DNA of 64,000 nucleotides from the NCBI GenBank assembly GCA_023376005.1, contig CM042145.1, positions 62,536,673 through 62,600,672 of the forward strand. Reading direction: 5' to 3'. The stretch is from Doryteuthis pealeii. Lineage: Eukaryota; Mollusca; Cephalopoda; Myopsida; Loliginidae. Positions within the stretch are counted from its first letter, which is position 1; each line of letters starts with the position of its first letter. The notes beneath the pieces were generated by a model, which was not told the DNA's origin, made no database searches, and saw only the letters and a program-made list of their open reading frames with translations. Shown piece by piece: positions 21,045 through 33,848 of the stretch. Made by a program: the position numbers and the translations under genes.

Positions 21045-24000
21045 GTAAGAATTTACTTTTATTTCTTTTTGTTAAAACTTGAAACATCAAATGATGAATC
21101 TTTTATATTTTATTTGATGTTTGGCTCGTTGATTTTTATTTATTGTTACTAGCAAAAAAAAAAAAAATGCCCACTCGGTGATGTAAATATCAATTTTTGA
21201 AACACTCTTTCGTAAAAAAAAATATAAACAGATCTTTAAAATTTTATTTTTTTTTAATAATAGACATAAAAAATAGTTTCTGTCAAAATTAAAATGATTA
21301 GTTTTTCTTTCTGATAAAACCAAATTTCTAATAGTTAAATTCAAACTAATTCATGTATTTAAGGTTTTTATTTTTTTGAAACGCTCTTTCGTAAAAAATG
21401 TAAACAGATCTTTAAAATTTTATATTTTTTTAATAATAGACATAAAAAATAGTTTCTGTCAAAATTAAAATGATTAGTTTTTCTTTCTAATAAAACCAAA
21501 TTTCTAATAGTTAAATTCAAACTAATTCATGTATTTAATGTTTTTATTTTTTAAATATTTTAAGAGTTAAATAGAAAAACATGTTTATAAAAAAAAATTT
21601 GTATTATTAAGAATGAATTTATTTCAAAACTTAGTCGGCATTAAATGACTCACTGAGGTTGATATATCGTCAAACAAACCAAACCAAAGCAATCAGTTGA
21701 GTATAGATACCCAGAACAAGTGTTTGCATGATAAAATCTTTATAATAAAACTAAATGATAAATATTGTTCTTATAGTAAAATTAAATTTTGAATAGGATT
21801 TATGTCGTGCATTTTTAAAAAATTTATATTCTAAACTCACTCATTCTGTCGGACCCGTGTGTATTAATATGTATGTTTTAGTTTTAGGTGGCAATAATAT
21901 GTCATCTGTACATATCCCGGTTTCCCTGACGGCACAGACTGTTTCCATGGTTCCATTGATGTTATCCCTAAATCTTGCCAACCGATCTCTAATATCTGCT
22001 CCAGACAGAAATTCTTTTGACCGAGCGTTTCTTCCAACAGGTGAGAACTCAATGTTTTTTTTTCAAACTAATCTATGTCCCAACCCAATTGCCCTCATGG
22101 CAAGCCCCAACCCTTTTTATCATATGGGTGCTACAAGGTAGTGGCTGAGGGTCTTGGGCTTAATGTTAAACTCTAACTGATGGTGAGGTTCCAGTTCTGG
22201 AGGTCAGGGGAATGTGAAGAACTCCTTCATCACCATTACTCCCAGGTCCACTCTGACCAAGAGTGGTAGTACTTGTTGGGGTCCCATTTATGGGTTAAAT
22301 AGAAAATTTGTTTACAAATAAATTGACTTTAAAACATTTTCTTCCAAACAATCGTTATGAATCTTTCAAATCTTTGCCGGCATTAAATTACCCACCGTGG
22401 TTGATATGCTGTAAAACAAAACAAAGAAACTAATCTATAAATAAATAAGAATATCAATGTTCCAACATTATATACAAATCAATAATATAACTAGCAGGAC
22501 CTGTGGATATACCACAGTATGATAATTTGATTATTACTACATTCAATATGTTTACTTGAGAGCTATTGCTAAATACTTCAATATGTAAAAAGTATAATAA
22601 TCTTGATTTAACTCTCTCTCTGTTTTTTTCTTTCTTTCCTTCTTTTCATTATGTTCTGTTGAAAAAAGATTAGTGTTATCACTTCCATGCGCTCACCTCC
22701 TCTCTCTACCTTTCCTCTACTCTCTTTCTTTCTTTCTTATCATATTCTTTCTGTGTAGCACGTCCTTTTTCTTCCCTTTCTTTATAATAAAAATGTAATG
22801 GTCCATTATTTAGTTGAGGTGGAGACACTCATAAGAAATAAAAATTCAGTGGATAAGCAACACCAGATAATCATACTGATAATAATAATTGATGCAGCTA
22901 ATTATATACGAACACAAAAAGATTACACTTATTTTTACTTTATTCTAATTGATTTCTATATAAAATCATACATTGCTTTTAATACATTTGAGAATAAAAC
23001 AATAATATTAGAAATCAATAACATTAAGTAATTGTTTATTAAACCCAGTTTTGTTAAAACACGTATGCAAATTATCCACACCATATACTATGTAAACATT
23101 TATTTCTAAATGATATATAACACACATTGCAGCATGTTTAACACATTGATAACACGGTCCATTGGGTCTGGTAATGAAATCAATGGCGTGATTGCAGAGA
23201 GCAGTCCTCCCAGGCAATACCCGCCCTGTTGATTTAATGGGGCAGGACTAGGTTTATTCTCCAGTGCCTGAGGCGCCCCATCCTTGAGGGGGAATGCCAA
23301 GAGAATCCATGCATTTTTTGTGCCTGCCATCCTATGAGCTTCGGTCATGGGTGTCCCCATATTAATTGGACCTTGTGTTTGACCCACATAAGTGGGATCC
23401 ATGGTAAATAACACATTCATTAATACGGACCAAGTTACCTTTAAGCACCCCAGGGGCAACATGGATTCAGAGGGACATGTTTCGCTTTGCACCGTCAACA
23501 TCCGGTTGTTTATTACCAGACGATTTTTAGAGGTTAAAAAAAAAAAATTATAAAACTAACCCCTAACCCCTAACCCTAACAAACCACTGGATGTTGACGG
23601 TGCAAAGCGAAACATGTCCTTCTGAATCTGGGCCGCCCCTGGGGTGCTTAAAGTTAACTTGGTCCTTAATATCATGAGCTGTTTTGAGGCAAATCTATCG
23701 CAGCTAGACATTATTAGAGACATTGTTAATAAATAAGATACTAATTAAGATTAAATAACAGTTATTTAATAACCATTGAGAATATAACATAAATAACTAA
23801 GGGAGTTGGGACGTTTGTGGTGACGTAGTTTCAGTTACAGACAGATAGACACATAATATCCATTATAATAAGATTCATCTTTGTTATTAAGTAACTTTAA
23901 AGTGTAAGTTGTTTTCATTTTTTTCCCTTTTTTTTTTTTGGTTGTGTTTCCTCTCATCATCAGGTGCTGTAAATGATAAAATCAACTCCATTGTCTATTC

Positions 24001-27000
24001 ATGTGCAAATTCATCCATCAATCAACAACTTTCAGGTTAGTCCCAACTTTTTTTGGTTTTATCTTTTCTGTGTTTTTCAGATGTGAATAGTTTTGATTTT
24101 TCGGACTGTTGTCCTCATCTTTATTGCAGCCTGAACATTATGTTTTTACGCTAGGATTAGGGGTTAGGGTTAGAGTTAGGATTCAGGTTAGGCTACTTCA
24201 GGTGTTTCTGTAATCTAATGCTATTTATATGTAAAATGTGATTCTAATGATATTATCTCTTGCGCGCTATTCTGCATTTGTACCATTTTTTCCTTCAAAT
24301 TTAGGTTTTTGTTATTTTCCCAGAATCAGCTGTTTTGCAAAAGAATCTATACTCATTTAAAATGGCTTTGATTAACTTTTAATATTATTTGTCTGCATTT
24401 TTGAGATGAGGCTTGATGTGAATAATTTTGATGTTTCGTACTGTTGTCCACATCTTTATTGTGGTATGTATAAACACAATGTTTCGGCTGCTGTGACCTC
24501 TGGCCTACCTCAGGTGTTCCCTGTGTATCCATGCATAGTAATGATCCAGCCTGGGAAATCATTTTAAACAGGCGTCAAAGAATTTTTTGAAGATCTCATT
24601 CTAAAAAAGACATTATTGTTTTTTGCATGTCTATCATTCAGATATGACTCACAAGAAGAATTACGATCATTTAAAAAAAAAAAACATTTATTGGCATTTC
24701 CTGTAAAATCCAATGACATCAGTCATTTTTGATATTTTTATTTTAAAATAATTTACTTTAAAAAAACCCAACTTGATTTAGCCTTTTTAATGATTGGTTC
24801 CCATATTGTGTTCATCTCTATACTTAGTCTCACTCAGTAGGTCACTACAGCCCAACATATGAGCTGCTTCTTTAAGACGTCTTCTTTTCCAATGTCTTTC
24901 CCTATCTTATTTTAACTTCATCCCACAAGTGTAGATGGTTTCCCATTTCTTTTTGTTTTTCTCAGTCCAAAAGGTAAAGAAAATGTATGTGTTTTAAATC
25001 CACTGTGAACAGGACTGGATTTACCAATAAGTATAGTAAGTCATTCGCCTAGGGCTCACAGGTATCTGGGGTCTTACTGAAACTAATTTCTCACACAGAT
25101 TTTAATTTTGTTTCAAATTTACACTGGGTATTTCATTATATAATATATTCAAAACCACCGAGTGGAGGTGTGTGGTGTAATGGTTAGAGTTGTAGGAAAT
25201 GGATTTGTTAGCCCAAGTTCAAATCCTGGGGGCTGTTTGCATTTCACCTAATACTAATACCCTTGGTGCGAATTGTTGGTGGTTCCACAACCTGACATCC
25301 ACTCCAGGTCATGTCCAACAAAGTTGTCTGCTACTAAGGTACAACTGAAAGAGAATGCTGATGGTACTGAGCAATATCTGCTTCCACCTTTCTGGGAGGC
25401 TGATTTCCTGCAAGGCACCCCACAAATAAATCCTGTGTGCACATGTGTGCATTTGTATTTGTGGCTGGGGCAAAAGAATAAACTGACTGCTCCTCTGCAA
25501 AGGGGCAAAATCCACCCAATGGGGCCACCTGTTGAGCGTGGTTTGTGACCCATGATGCATAAGGACAGAACTTGGTGGCTGAGCAGTCCATGACATGCAA
25601 CACTTCAACTCCTCTTACTTGGGCTAGACGAGTGATCAGAGAGGCCCCTCCGATCAATTGCCTGTAAGTATGTATATATGTATGTATGTCCAGAGGAAAC
25701 TGCAAAAATAAAACAATTAACGACAAAGTAAATATATATGAACATTCACTATCACCAGGGCTTGCTTTTTGGGCAAAAATAATGAAGATTTTATTTATAT
25801 TCATGAAGATATTTAAAAATTAGAATTTGAATAATAAGAGAAAGGAAAGCCATTAAAATGTAAACAAATCAATTATGGAAGACCAAAACAGACAATGGAT
25901 CTGTGAGACTAACTTTTTATAATTCCATCCCTTCTACCCAGGCAACACTGGGTAGCTGCTTCTAGTATAATATAATTTTAATATAATTTTATAATTCTTT
26001 ATTTAATGTTTTGTTTTATTTTCTCTTTTAGCTCCCACGCCAATAACTTTTCCATCTGTGTCGATGTCTGTAATGCAAAATGAAGTTGATGATTGCTCAT
26101 CCCTTACGAATATCAACTCACTGGATTGTATCCAAAATCAAACGACTTCCCATCCCTCAAACATACAACAAGTTTCCACAATTTCATACTCATCCCCTAC
26201 AGACAACCAAACACCGAATCAAGAAGATCCCAATTCCTCGGACGCTCTTATTACTGCCGCCGTGCAGGAATCCTTACCAAATTCCTCCCTGATGGCATCA
26301 GACCTTTCAACTCTCACAGATCTCCGGCTTGGCATTGGAGTCGTATCCCAACCGGATACGTACACCCCTCTTCCTGATACTCTCTCCTCACTCCTGCATG
26401 CTGCCAATCATTTTGGACAGGGTCAAACCCAGAAAAACAATGTCACAGCGACCACTCCCTGTATTGTGCAACAGACAGAAGTGACAACCAAACGTTAGTC
26501 GATGGTTCGGTTTCAGTTGAAGAATCACTGCCTGCAAACAGTTTGCAGCCGTTGCTGCATCAACGCCCCTCAGAACTGACAAGTTCTTTAGACTCTTTGG
26601 GTTTGATAACCGAAAAGGATAATCACAATTTGGTCAATTCTGCTGCCATGGTTCTTGATGTTGCCAACATGTCTGGTAAGTTTGACCAAAGTTCTTCAGG
26701 TTTGGAATTTTTTGGTATTTTGTTTTATTTGTCTATTGTTATCATTTCCAATTTTCAATTCCATTAATAAAATTTGGTGCCGATATTGAGCTTTGTATAT
26801 TGTCATAATTTTGCAGGCAATATGATTGATAGAAGGGAAATGTAATGTTTCTATATTATTTCAAATATATCCAACCAGTAATATAATCCTGATAATTTCT
26901 GTTGCACTCTGACTATTATTTTGCTCCATAAAGACCTTATTCAATGGCTGAACGGAAACAGTTAAAACATAAAAGTGCAAAATTTTAATTGACGTGGTAG

Positions 27001-30000
27001 CTTTCGATTCTGGGCAGAAACCAAACTCTATTTTTGGTACAGATAATATTCAATATATGTGAAATAATAATAATAAAAAATGTTGTCATTGATGCAAACC
27101 CTGCGAACAACGTGCGTGATCTGGAACACTGTACAGCTGTTTCAACTTTATTAAGTCTCATCTGCGGTGTATACCTACGATCTCCCTCCGAATCTGCGTG
27201 CTGGGTTCGCGGTTTCGATCTCTGTCTTGCAGGTTATCCCGTACTTGCAAATAGGTAAATGCCTAACTTTGGGAAATATATCCATCTAACTATTCTCTCT
27301 TTAGCTATGGGTAATTATTAGGCTTACTAGGCTTTTAACCTTAATTAGGCAACCAGTGTAGGAAAAGGAAAACACTGAAATCAACTAATGTTGTAGCTTC
27401 GGTTCTGAGTTTGGTACAGATAATGTTCAATATATATAAAATAATAAAAGAAACAAAATGTTGTCATTGATGCAATGCCACATTGGGATTTTCCAACCTA
27501 TTGATCTTGCTATGAAAAAAATCAGAAATCCTTAATAACTTAAAATTGGTTAATTCTAAGATTTTTTTGATAGCATTTTTGGCTTCCTTGGGCCAAAAAG
27601 CTATAATAAACCAATTTTTAGGAGTAGGGAAGCTCTAGAACTCATTTTACAGACAAAAATAGTCACCATTTTCGCACACCGCCCCAAATTTAGAGAACTA
27701 AAAATCAACATAAACTCGGCCAATTTTTGAAATTGGAAGCTCAAATTTGGGGATTGTCTTACTTTAACATAGTCAACACCTGGACAAAATTTCAGAAAAA
27801 TTGAAGGGGGTTTGGTGACAATTTTACATTTTTCTGTATGATTTGACATGGAATTACACTAAGGTGACATCCATGAAAGATACACTTTTTTTTTTTAGAT
27901 GTGTGATGTGAGTTAAATTCTTATCGAATCCTACTTCTTAATTTTCTGATTTTTGCTGTTTGCTCCTTTGGTAAAAAAGAGTTATTCAACTCTTAGTGTT
28001 GTGATAAAACGCAACAATAATAAGATGAAATAAAACTACTACTACTACTAATACTACTACTAAGGTAATTTATGAGGAAGTGCGTCCCGGTCTCCTGTCA
28101 AAAATATTAAAATAATGACCCAGCTATTACTTGAAAGAAAATAACCAACTTAGGGCATTAAATGTATTTGGGGGGGGGCTTCTCTTTTTTTGTCGTAATT
28201 CTTATTTATTTATCAAACAAAGTAAAAAAATGAACAAATTGAGGTAGATAGATAGATATCCATCTTCATATTTAAACAAGAATTACGACAAATTTCTATA
28301 AATAAATAAGAATTACGACAAATTACAATAAATAGATAAGAATTACGACAAAAAAGAGAAGCCCCCCCCCAAATACATTTAACGCCCTAAGTTGGTTGTT
28401 TTCTTTCAAGTAACACCATAGCTGGAGTCATTATTTTAATAATCACCGGGCAGCAATTTTTGAGGCAGGAGACCAGGACGCACTTCCTCATAAATTACCA
28501 CTAATAATAATAATAATAATAATGAAGTGAAAGGTTGTTAATGATTGTTTAATCTTATTTTTTTGTTTCCCTTTTTCCTTCAGTGATTGATATGATCCTA
28601 AAAGTTCAACATGCTGAGAACAATGAGAAAATTGCCGAATGTGAAGAGATGACAAATGCCCAATTAGAGGGAGATAACTCTGTTTCATCTTTAAATAAAA
28701 CACCACAAATTGCTTTAGAACATTGTAAGTAGAAAAATTTTATTTTAATAATATTCACAATGAAGTCTGTTCGTTTAAAGTTGTCAATAAAATTGCTAGT
28801 AATAATTTTTCAGCCTGATTTTATTATTTAATGAATTTATTGCACCTAATGTGTTTCCCTGAGAATAAGACAGGGCTTATATCAATTTTCACTCCAAAAT
28901 ATAATACTAGGGTTTATTTTGGGGGGTTTCTTAATCTTCATAAATTGAAAAATGCATTGGAAAATGATTTTACTATGAAAATGCATTGGACAATGATTTT
29001 TACTATGAAAATGCATTGGAAATGAATTGAAAATGCATTGGACAATGATTTTTTACTATGAAATGCATTGGACAATGATTTTTACTATGAAAATGCATTG
29101 GAAATGATTTTTACTATGAAAATGCATTGGACAATGATTTTTACTATGAAAATGCATGAAATGATTTTACAATAAAAATACACTGGAAATGATTTTTTAC
29201 TATAAAATTGCATTGGACAATGATTTTTACTATAAAAATGTATTGGAAATGATTTTTACTATAAAAATGCATCATAAATCTTATTACCGTGTTTCCCCTG
29301 AAAATGAGACAGGGCTTATATTGATTTTCACTCTGAAATATAACACTAAGGCTTATTTTTGGAAGGGGTTGAGTGTTAGCGTCACATGATGTGATCGTGA
29401 AGAATGCTTATTTCTTTCATCTGTCTGCTGCTCTCAACTAGGGCTTATTTTAAGGGGAGGGCTTATATTAAAATCATCCTGAAAAATCACGCTAGGTCTT
29501 ATTTTGCAGGAAACCCAGTATTCACAAAGTAAAAAGTTACTACATATTGATAGAACTTTTAAAGCTATTTCATTAATTTTTTTTGCCTTTTGTTTCTAAT
29601 ATGATTGTCATATTCTGTGTCACTGCACTTAATTAGAATATTTAATTATTTGATACTAATATTTCACACCAAAAAATAATTATTACCAATTCAATCAAGT
29701 GGAAAGACTGGCAAATAGCAGTAGCATTACAAGCATTTAGCTGAAAAATGCTGACATTTTCAAATTTGTGACCTTAATCAGTTAAATTTGCAATTTCTCG
29801 AGTATTTCTTAACCAATCTAAAAAAAATGAATACATACAATTTGAGTGCATAATCAGAAAGAACATACAATTTTACATAAGAATACCAAATTTTATCAAA
29901 ATTGCTCCAAAAATAAAGAAACGGTGAAGAAATCACTGAATTTCTTTTTTTTAATGGTCCGTGATTTGACATATTTGAAACAAAATCATGTCCATGTTTG

Positions 30001-33000
30001 TACCCCCAATTTCGGGGCTTTAAATTCTCATAACTTTTGAACCACTGGGGATATTTTACATAATTCAAACGGTTCTGAACTCCATTTACACAGCTCTATA
30101 TAACTAATGTGATTAAACAACAATAACCTCAAATAAAAAAATCAACTGGGAATGCTAATAGCAGGATAAAATGAGATCTTTTACAGACAGATATTTATTT
30201 GTTTGTTATGCCTCCTTGGGCATCTCCCCTTTTAAAAACTTATCTTCTCACATCAATCTTAAAAGAAAAACAAAGAGAATCTTTGCACATTAGGGCCACA
30301 ACCTGGCCAAAGGGGCTGTGGAGAAAATCCAAAGGGTATCTCCATCATCGTCAGGAATCAATGGCTTTTGGCGTACTTGTCACTGCATCTGTGAAAAATC
30401 TGCGGCAAAGAAGGGCATCTCTGTCACCCTGACCGAGATATGCATGCAGAGTTTGGGGACCGCTTGTGAATTCCATATTCCCTTGTTACTCCTTCCATGA
30501 AATCACCACAGGTGAATTTGTTGGATGGAGCCAACTCCATCGACCCAGGGTGAAAGTAGATAGACTGTTGAAATGAGTAACAACAACTAAGTATAACTGA
30601 ATTTATACATAAAGCATTTGGTATTTATGGCACTCCAAAATATTCCATACTTGCATCTGGGTGATCTCATTCATTGAGTCCTGATTAGCTGCTGGTCTCA
30701 GTATGGATATGGTAATAGATAAATATCCATCATTCTGCAATAGGCTCTCAGCAATGCAGGGGCTGTATTGAGTTACAGCTTGCTCCCCTTATCTGCCAAC
30801 TGGACACTAGTTGGAATCCCACTGCGATGTTGAGTATCATATTGCTTCTACAATACCAGGGGGATAACTTCTACATATTATGGTTAGTATATTCATCATC
30901 ATCATCATCAGGTAGTGGTTTGGTTTGGTTTGGTTTGTTTTACGGCATATCAACCTCAGTGGGTCATTTAATGCCGATAGATTTTTGAAATAAATTCATT
31001 CTTAATGGATACTCAATTTTTTTTATAAACACATAATAGGTACTACCACTCCGGGTCAGAGTGGACTAGGGAGCAATGGTGATGAGTGGATGCTTCACAT
31101 TCCCCAAACCTCCAAAACTGGAACTGTACCATCAGATAGAGTTTAATGTCATTCTCAGGACATTAAGACCCTTAGTCACTGCCTTCTAGCACCCATATGA
31201 TAAAAAGGGTTGGGGCTTACCATAAGGGCAATAGGGTCGGGGTAACATGAACAGCCGATTGATTGGAGGGGGCCTCACCGACTGCCTGTCTAGCCCAAGT
31301 AAGGGCCAAAATGGAGTATTGCCTATCATGGACTGCTTAGCCACCTAGGTTCCATCCTTAAGCATCACGGGTTGCCACCCACAGCCAACAGGTGGCCCCA
31401 TTGGGGGAGTCTTACCCCTCTGCAGAGGTGCAGTCAGTGTATTCTAATACTCCAGCCGATAGGGTGGATTAGGTCGTGCTAGTAGCACGGATATCCATGA
31501 CAATGGGAAAATAAATAAATAATTTATCAGTCAAGAGTGGTTCCCCTTTGTTTATGTTGGAGTTATAGGAAATAACCCAATTTCTTGTCCTCAGTTAGAC
31601 TTATTTAATTTGAATTAATATTCTTTTCATTTCAGTCTGTCTTGATTGTAACGCCCAGTTGAAAGAGCCTTGCCAAATTCATAACAACGAATTCAGTGAA
31701 ATTCCTGACTCTCCGATAATAACTCGTGCACGAATAAGTCTTCCCTCTTTGCTATATTTGAAAAACACGTCTGCTCAAGGATACAACGAGGAATTAGGTG
31801 AATATTTTTTCTTTTTCTTTAGGTTTTATTTTTTAGATTTTTTTTCTTTTATCAAATTATTTTCTTTTTAGTCATTTGCCCCCCCCCCCCTCTTTAAACT
31901 GTCCCCAATTTGAAGTTGGCACATCTGATACTTTTAACTAACTAATCTCTTAAAGGTCATCCCACATCATACTCATTACTCACTTAATCTGAATGGATTA
32001 TTTATTATGTTTATTGGTTTTACTTTATGTATTAATTTCAAGCCATTTAATTATGTGTCCATTTGCAAATTCATTTGGGTGATTTTTTTTGAGCAATTTA
32101 TAAAAAAAAAAGAAGTGTCTCTTATAATATATGCTAATACATTTTTAATTCAAAAATTAATTTAATTAATAAAAATTTGATTAATTAATAGACACAAGTA
32201 CCTGGCCGCCATCCTTGGCCAGTTGTAAAGAACTTAAAGTAAATAAGTAAGTAAGTCCCGAGTTATAGAATCCTTTGGTAAGTCAATAAGTCCTGTGGTA
32301 TAGAATCCTTTAGGTCCGTCATCCAAAGAAGATCTAAGTAGTAGTGAGCTAAGATTAGAATCAGCCAGTATAAATAATAATAACAGCAGCAGAGCACTGC
32401 CAGTTATTGGACAATAGGTTGGTCACGTGCTTATCGGCGAGTCTATAAGTAGAGGTGAACATCTGGCACACGCCTTATATCCAAAAATTCCAACAAATAA
32501 TTTGATTAATTAATAGATAATAATAAATGAAATAATAATAAAAATAAAGATAATAATAAATAGAAAAAAAAAAATTAATTGATCAATTAAAATTTAATTA
32601 ATAAAAAACAAATTGTTTTTTTTGAAAAGAAGTGTCTTATACTATAAACAACCTTGTCCAGGATTTGAACTTGAGTTGATGAGTCCATTTCCTACAACTC
32701 AAACCATTACACCACACGCCTCCTATAATTTATGCTGTTTAATACTATGAATCTCTCTTTTTCCTTATAAATTACACAAAGATATCTCCTAGGTTCATCT
32801 GCAAAGTTAATTTATAGACATCTTGCTTAATTCCATAACAATGTAATATGAATGGGAGAGGGTGGGGAGGATTTTATATTCCATCAATAATGGAATGTAG
32901 ACAAAATTAAAACTAAGCTTTTAAAAATTTAATCTACTTGAGAGAAATGATATTTTTTTGTTTTATTCAAGTATTTTCACAATTATGTGGTGTAGACATG

Positions 33001-33798
33001 AAAAGATTCTTTCCATCTTATTCCTTTTATTAACTCAGTGAAATTATTTTGTAATTTGTAGTTAATAAATTTGAAGTTATTTTTAATTAAAAATGATCTG
33101 GAAATTGCTTTATCCTCTAAATTAGAGCATTTTGATAATGAAATTTACTGTGTACGGTGCTCAGATGCACCACAGTTCATCAAAGTCTCATGTCTCATTG
33201 GCAATTCATCCTCGAAAGACTATGATAAAAGTTTTTGTGTGCCCCTGAAGTTGCAGCGCCTCCTGTGACTATGAAGTCCTATGTTTGAGAAACATTCTCG
33301 ACCACAGATTTTGCATTTGTAGGTTGTCCCTGTAGATTTGTTTGTCCCTGTAGATGATGATGTTCCGATGCTTTGTCTCATATCTAGTACATAGAATAAT
33401 GTATTAGTGTCTGGAACATGAATAGCATACAGTAATAATATACGTGTATGTGTGTGGAGGGGGATATCAGGTATAGTGTTGGAGGCTTTGAAAGATGCAG
33501 TGTTTCGGCAGCCTACAGTTTATTCCATTTTAGTTGTATTTTTCTAACAAAAATGTTGATGTCTTGTTTTGTTTTTTGCTGTGTTATAACAAAGTACATA
33601 AACCAAGCATGGAAAAACTTTTTTTTTTTTCGAGAAGATTGCCGCTTGAGATATAGCTCATCATCAGTACTAAAAAAATTCAAGGTAATCTCAAACATTT
33701 TGAGGAGAACTCACAATACTATAAACGTTAATAAGGGAGGTTAGTCGAACATGTAAGAGTTATGTCCCCTTAGACACTAGATTTACCTCCAAAAAACT

Positions 33799-33848
<50 letters not shown>

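Noticed and set aside
26058..26498. Open frame treated as a separate single-exon gene
   Set aside because: Its upstream edge is a clean splice acceptor in phase with exon 3, and the downstream part continues in another frame to a strong donor. It is PRDM4 exon 4.
26481..26498. An 18-nt intron (GT at 26481, AG at 26498) as the cause of the exon 4 frame change
   Set aside because: Far too short for splicing, and removing 18 nt does not change frame.
28240..28340. Short-spacer repeats 'aagaattacgacaaat' as a CRISPR-like array
   Set aside because: Only four units, irregular spacing, within the interior of a eukaryotic MITE.
33620..33690. CUGAUGAUGAG...CUC on the minus strand as a hammerhead
   Set aside because: Stem II could form but the GAAA segment is missing and no stem I partner is visible.
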